In this document: positions 5,193 through 6,210 of the stretch, piece after piece
How the letters are laid out: each line of letters opens with the position of its first letter
How positions within the stretch are numbered: position 1 is the first letter of the stretch
Assembly (NCBI RefSeq): GCF_001279725.1
Contig: NZ_LGDE01000077.1
Coordinates: 1 to 6,210, forward strand
Source of the DNA: Streptomyces sp. WM4235
GTDB taxonomy: Bacteria > Actinomycetota > Actinomycetes > Streptomycetales > Streptomycetaceae
Reading direction: 5' to 3'
DNA: 6,210 bases
Notes under the pieces: generated by a model
Told to the model about the DNA's origin: nothing
The model's database searches: none
The model's input: only the letters and a program-made list of their open reading frames with translations
Position numbers and translations under genes: made by a program

Positions 5193-6170
5193 TCAGGTGG
5201 ACTCGCGGTGGACGGCCGTCGCTGCCATCAGGTCGTGCCGCTCCGAGATCTCGGCCGGTTCCCGTACCGCCGCGTCCACCAGGGACGCCAGGTGGTCCCC
5301 CGTCGGCAGTTCGAGTGCCACGGTGCTCAGCCTCGGCCGCAACAGTCGCCCGATCAGCAGGTCGTCGGCGCCCATGACGGCCACGTCCTCGGGGACGCGC
5401 AGCCCCGCGTCCTGCAAGGCCCGCATCAGCAACATCGCGTACTCGTCGTTGTAAGCGAAGACCGCGTCCAGCCCGAGCGTTGCCCAGCGGGCGGCGAGCG
5501 CCCCGGCCGACTCCTCGGTGTACGCCATCGTCAGCGCCTCGATCTCGGCGCCGGCCACCGAGCGGGCCCCGGCCAGCCGGGGTGTGGAGAACAGTTCCAG
5601 GCCGCTCTCCTCGGGGACGATCACACCGATCCGGCGCCGGCCGCGCTCCACCAGGTGGGATGCGGCCCGGACCCCGACCTCCGCCTGGTCCATCACCAGC
5701 GCGTGCGCGCCGGGCACGCCGACCGGGCCGAGCGTGATCACCGCGCGGGCCCCGGCCCGCTTGAGGGTGGCGACGTTGCGCGCGGACAGGGTGATCTCCC
5801 CGAGCGAGATCACCGCGACGGGTCGCAGTTCGGCCCAGGCGGGGGCGGCCTCGTCCCCGCCGAGGCCGAGGCTGCCGTATTGGACGACGGTGTAGTCGAG
5901 GCGGCGCAGGGCCCACTGGAGTTCGTTGAGGAAGGTGCTGTACAGCGGGCCGATCGGCACGTGGGAGGTGGGCAGCAGGACGATCCGGGTGTGCCCGGCG
6001 CGCAGGCTGCGGGCGGCGGCGTGCGGGACGTAGCCGAGTTCCTCGGCGGCCGCGCGGACCTTGCGCCGGGTGGGTTCGCTGATGCGCACGGCTTCCGCGT
6101 TGTTCAGTACGTACGAGACCGTCGCGCGCGAGACGCCCGCGAGGCGGGCGACATCGGCGCTGGTCGGCAC
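5193..6170 (-). CDS. LacI-family transcriptional regulator
   Basis: A 325-residue LacI/GalR-type DNA-binding regulator. Residues 5-24 form the helix-turn-helix (DVARLAGVSRATVSYVLNN). Residues 47-58 are the linker and hinge helix (YVPHAAARSLRAG). Residues about 62-310 are the periplasmic-binding-protein-like effector domain, with AYNDEYAMLLMRALQDAGLRVPEDVAVMGADD at 239-270 typical of the family. No signal peptide is present; it would act as a cytoplasmic dimer or tetramer. The GTG at 6170 places the helix-turn-helix at the usual distance from the N-terminus, but no good Shine-Dalgarno precedes it. The frame stays open as a Pro/Ala-rich stretch to the window edge, so a start further right cannot be excluded. 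The effector is unknown. It may regulate the thiolase and aldehyde dehydrogenase genes downstream, or genes to the right outside the window. Confidence 0.92.
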   Translation of the reverse strand: MPTSADVARLAGVSRATVSYVLNNAEAVRISEPTRRKVRAAAEELGYVPHAAARSLRAGHTRIVLLPTSHVPIGPLYSTFLNELQWALRRLDYTVVQYGSLGLGGDEAAPAWAELRPVAVISLGEITLSARNVATLKRAGARAVITLGPVGVPGAHALVMDQAEVGVRAASHLVERGRRRIGVIVPEESGLELFSTPRLAGARSVAGAEIEALTMAYTEESAGALAARWATLGLDAVFAYNDEYAMLLMRALQDAGLRVPEDVAVMGADDLLIGRLLRPRLSTVALELPTGDHLASLVDAAVREPAEISERHDLMAATAVHREST

Positions 6171-6210
6171 GGGGTCCGGTACGGGCCCGGGGGTGGGCGC
6201 CGGCGCGGGG

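Noticed and set aside
4324..5916. Open frames overlapping the thiolase/LacI region (4324-5454 plus, 5035-5916 minus)
   Set aside because: Composition is Arg/Pro/Ser-rich and no recognisable domain is present. The thiolase and LacI frames explain the coding signal.

Overview
The window looks like chromosomal DNA of a Streptomyces or a close high-GC actinomycete. Codon third positions are almost all G or C, Shine-Dalgarno sequences are strong, GTG starts occur, and every protein reads like a streptomycete family member. The left quarter is the edge of an integrated mobile element. The remainder is a run of four chromosomal genes, all on the minus strand.

Left part (1 to about 1440): positions 1-81 hold the last 26 codons of a gene entering from outside the window, with a basic tail that may be a transposase C-terminus. 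A tyrosine-recombinase integrase follows (145-1341, plus strand). The DNA on both sides of the integrase is visibly poorer in GC: by count 65 of 120 bases in 1-120, and 55 of 100 in 1341-1440. The integrase points right, so the element probably lies to the left and its attachment site probably lies between the integrase stop and the convergent thioredoxin gene. No tRNA gene was found there.

Middle (1441-2028): a small thioredoxin (minus strand, GTG start) has an unusual WCRPC active site. It is followed by a stem-loop 3 bases beyond its stop. A very good match to the oxidative-stress sigma factor SigR promoter (GGAAT-N18-GTT) sits just upstream.

Right part (2029-6210), read on the minus strand: a LacI-family repressor, a beta-ketoadipyl-CoA thiolase (PcaF type) and an aldehyde dehydrogenase of the benzaldehyde/vanillin type. 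The gaps are long (282 and 242 bases) and carry signals. These are a 9-bp hairpin after the repressor gene, a TTGACA promoter candidate and structured leader before the thiolase, and a triple CATGAGCACCC repeat plus a CCCAAT/ATTGGG dyad before the aldehyde dehydrogenase. The dehydrogenase would oxidise an aromatic aldehyde to the acid at the start of a catabolic route. The thiolase would perform the last step of the beta-ketoadipate pathway. The LacI protein is a plausible local regulator. The intermediate ring-cleavage genes are not in the window.

I see no wholly new system. The points most worth a second look are the predicted SigR control of a CRPC thioredoxin, the integrase/thioredoxin junction, and the repeat array between thiolase and dehydrogenase.
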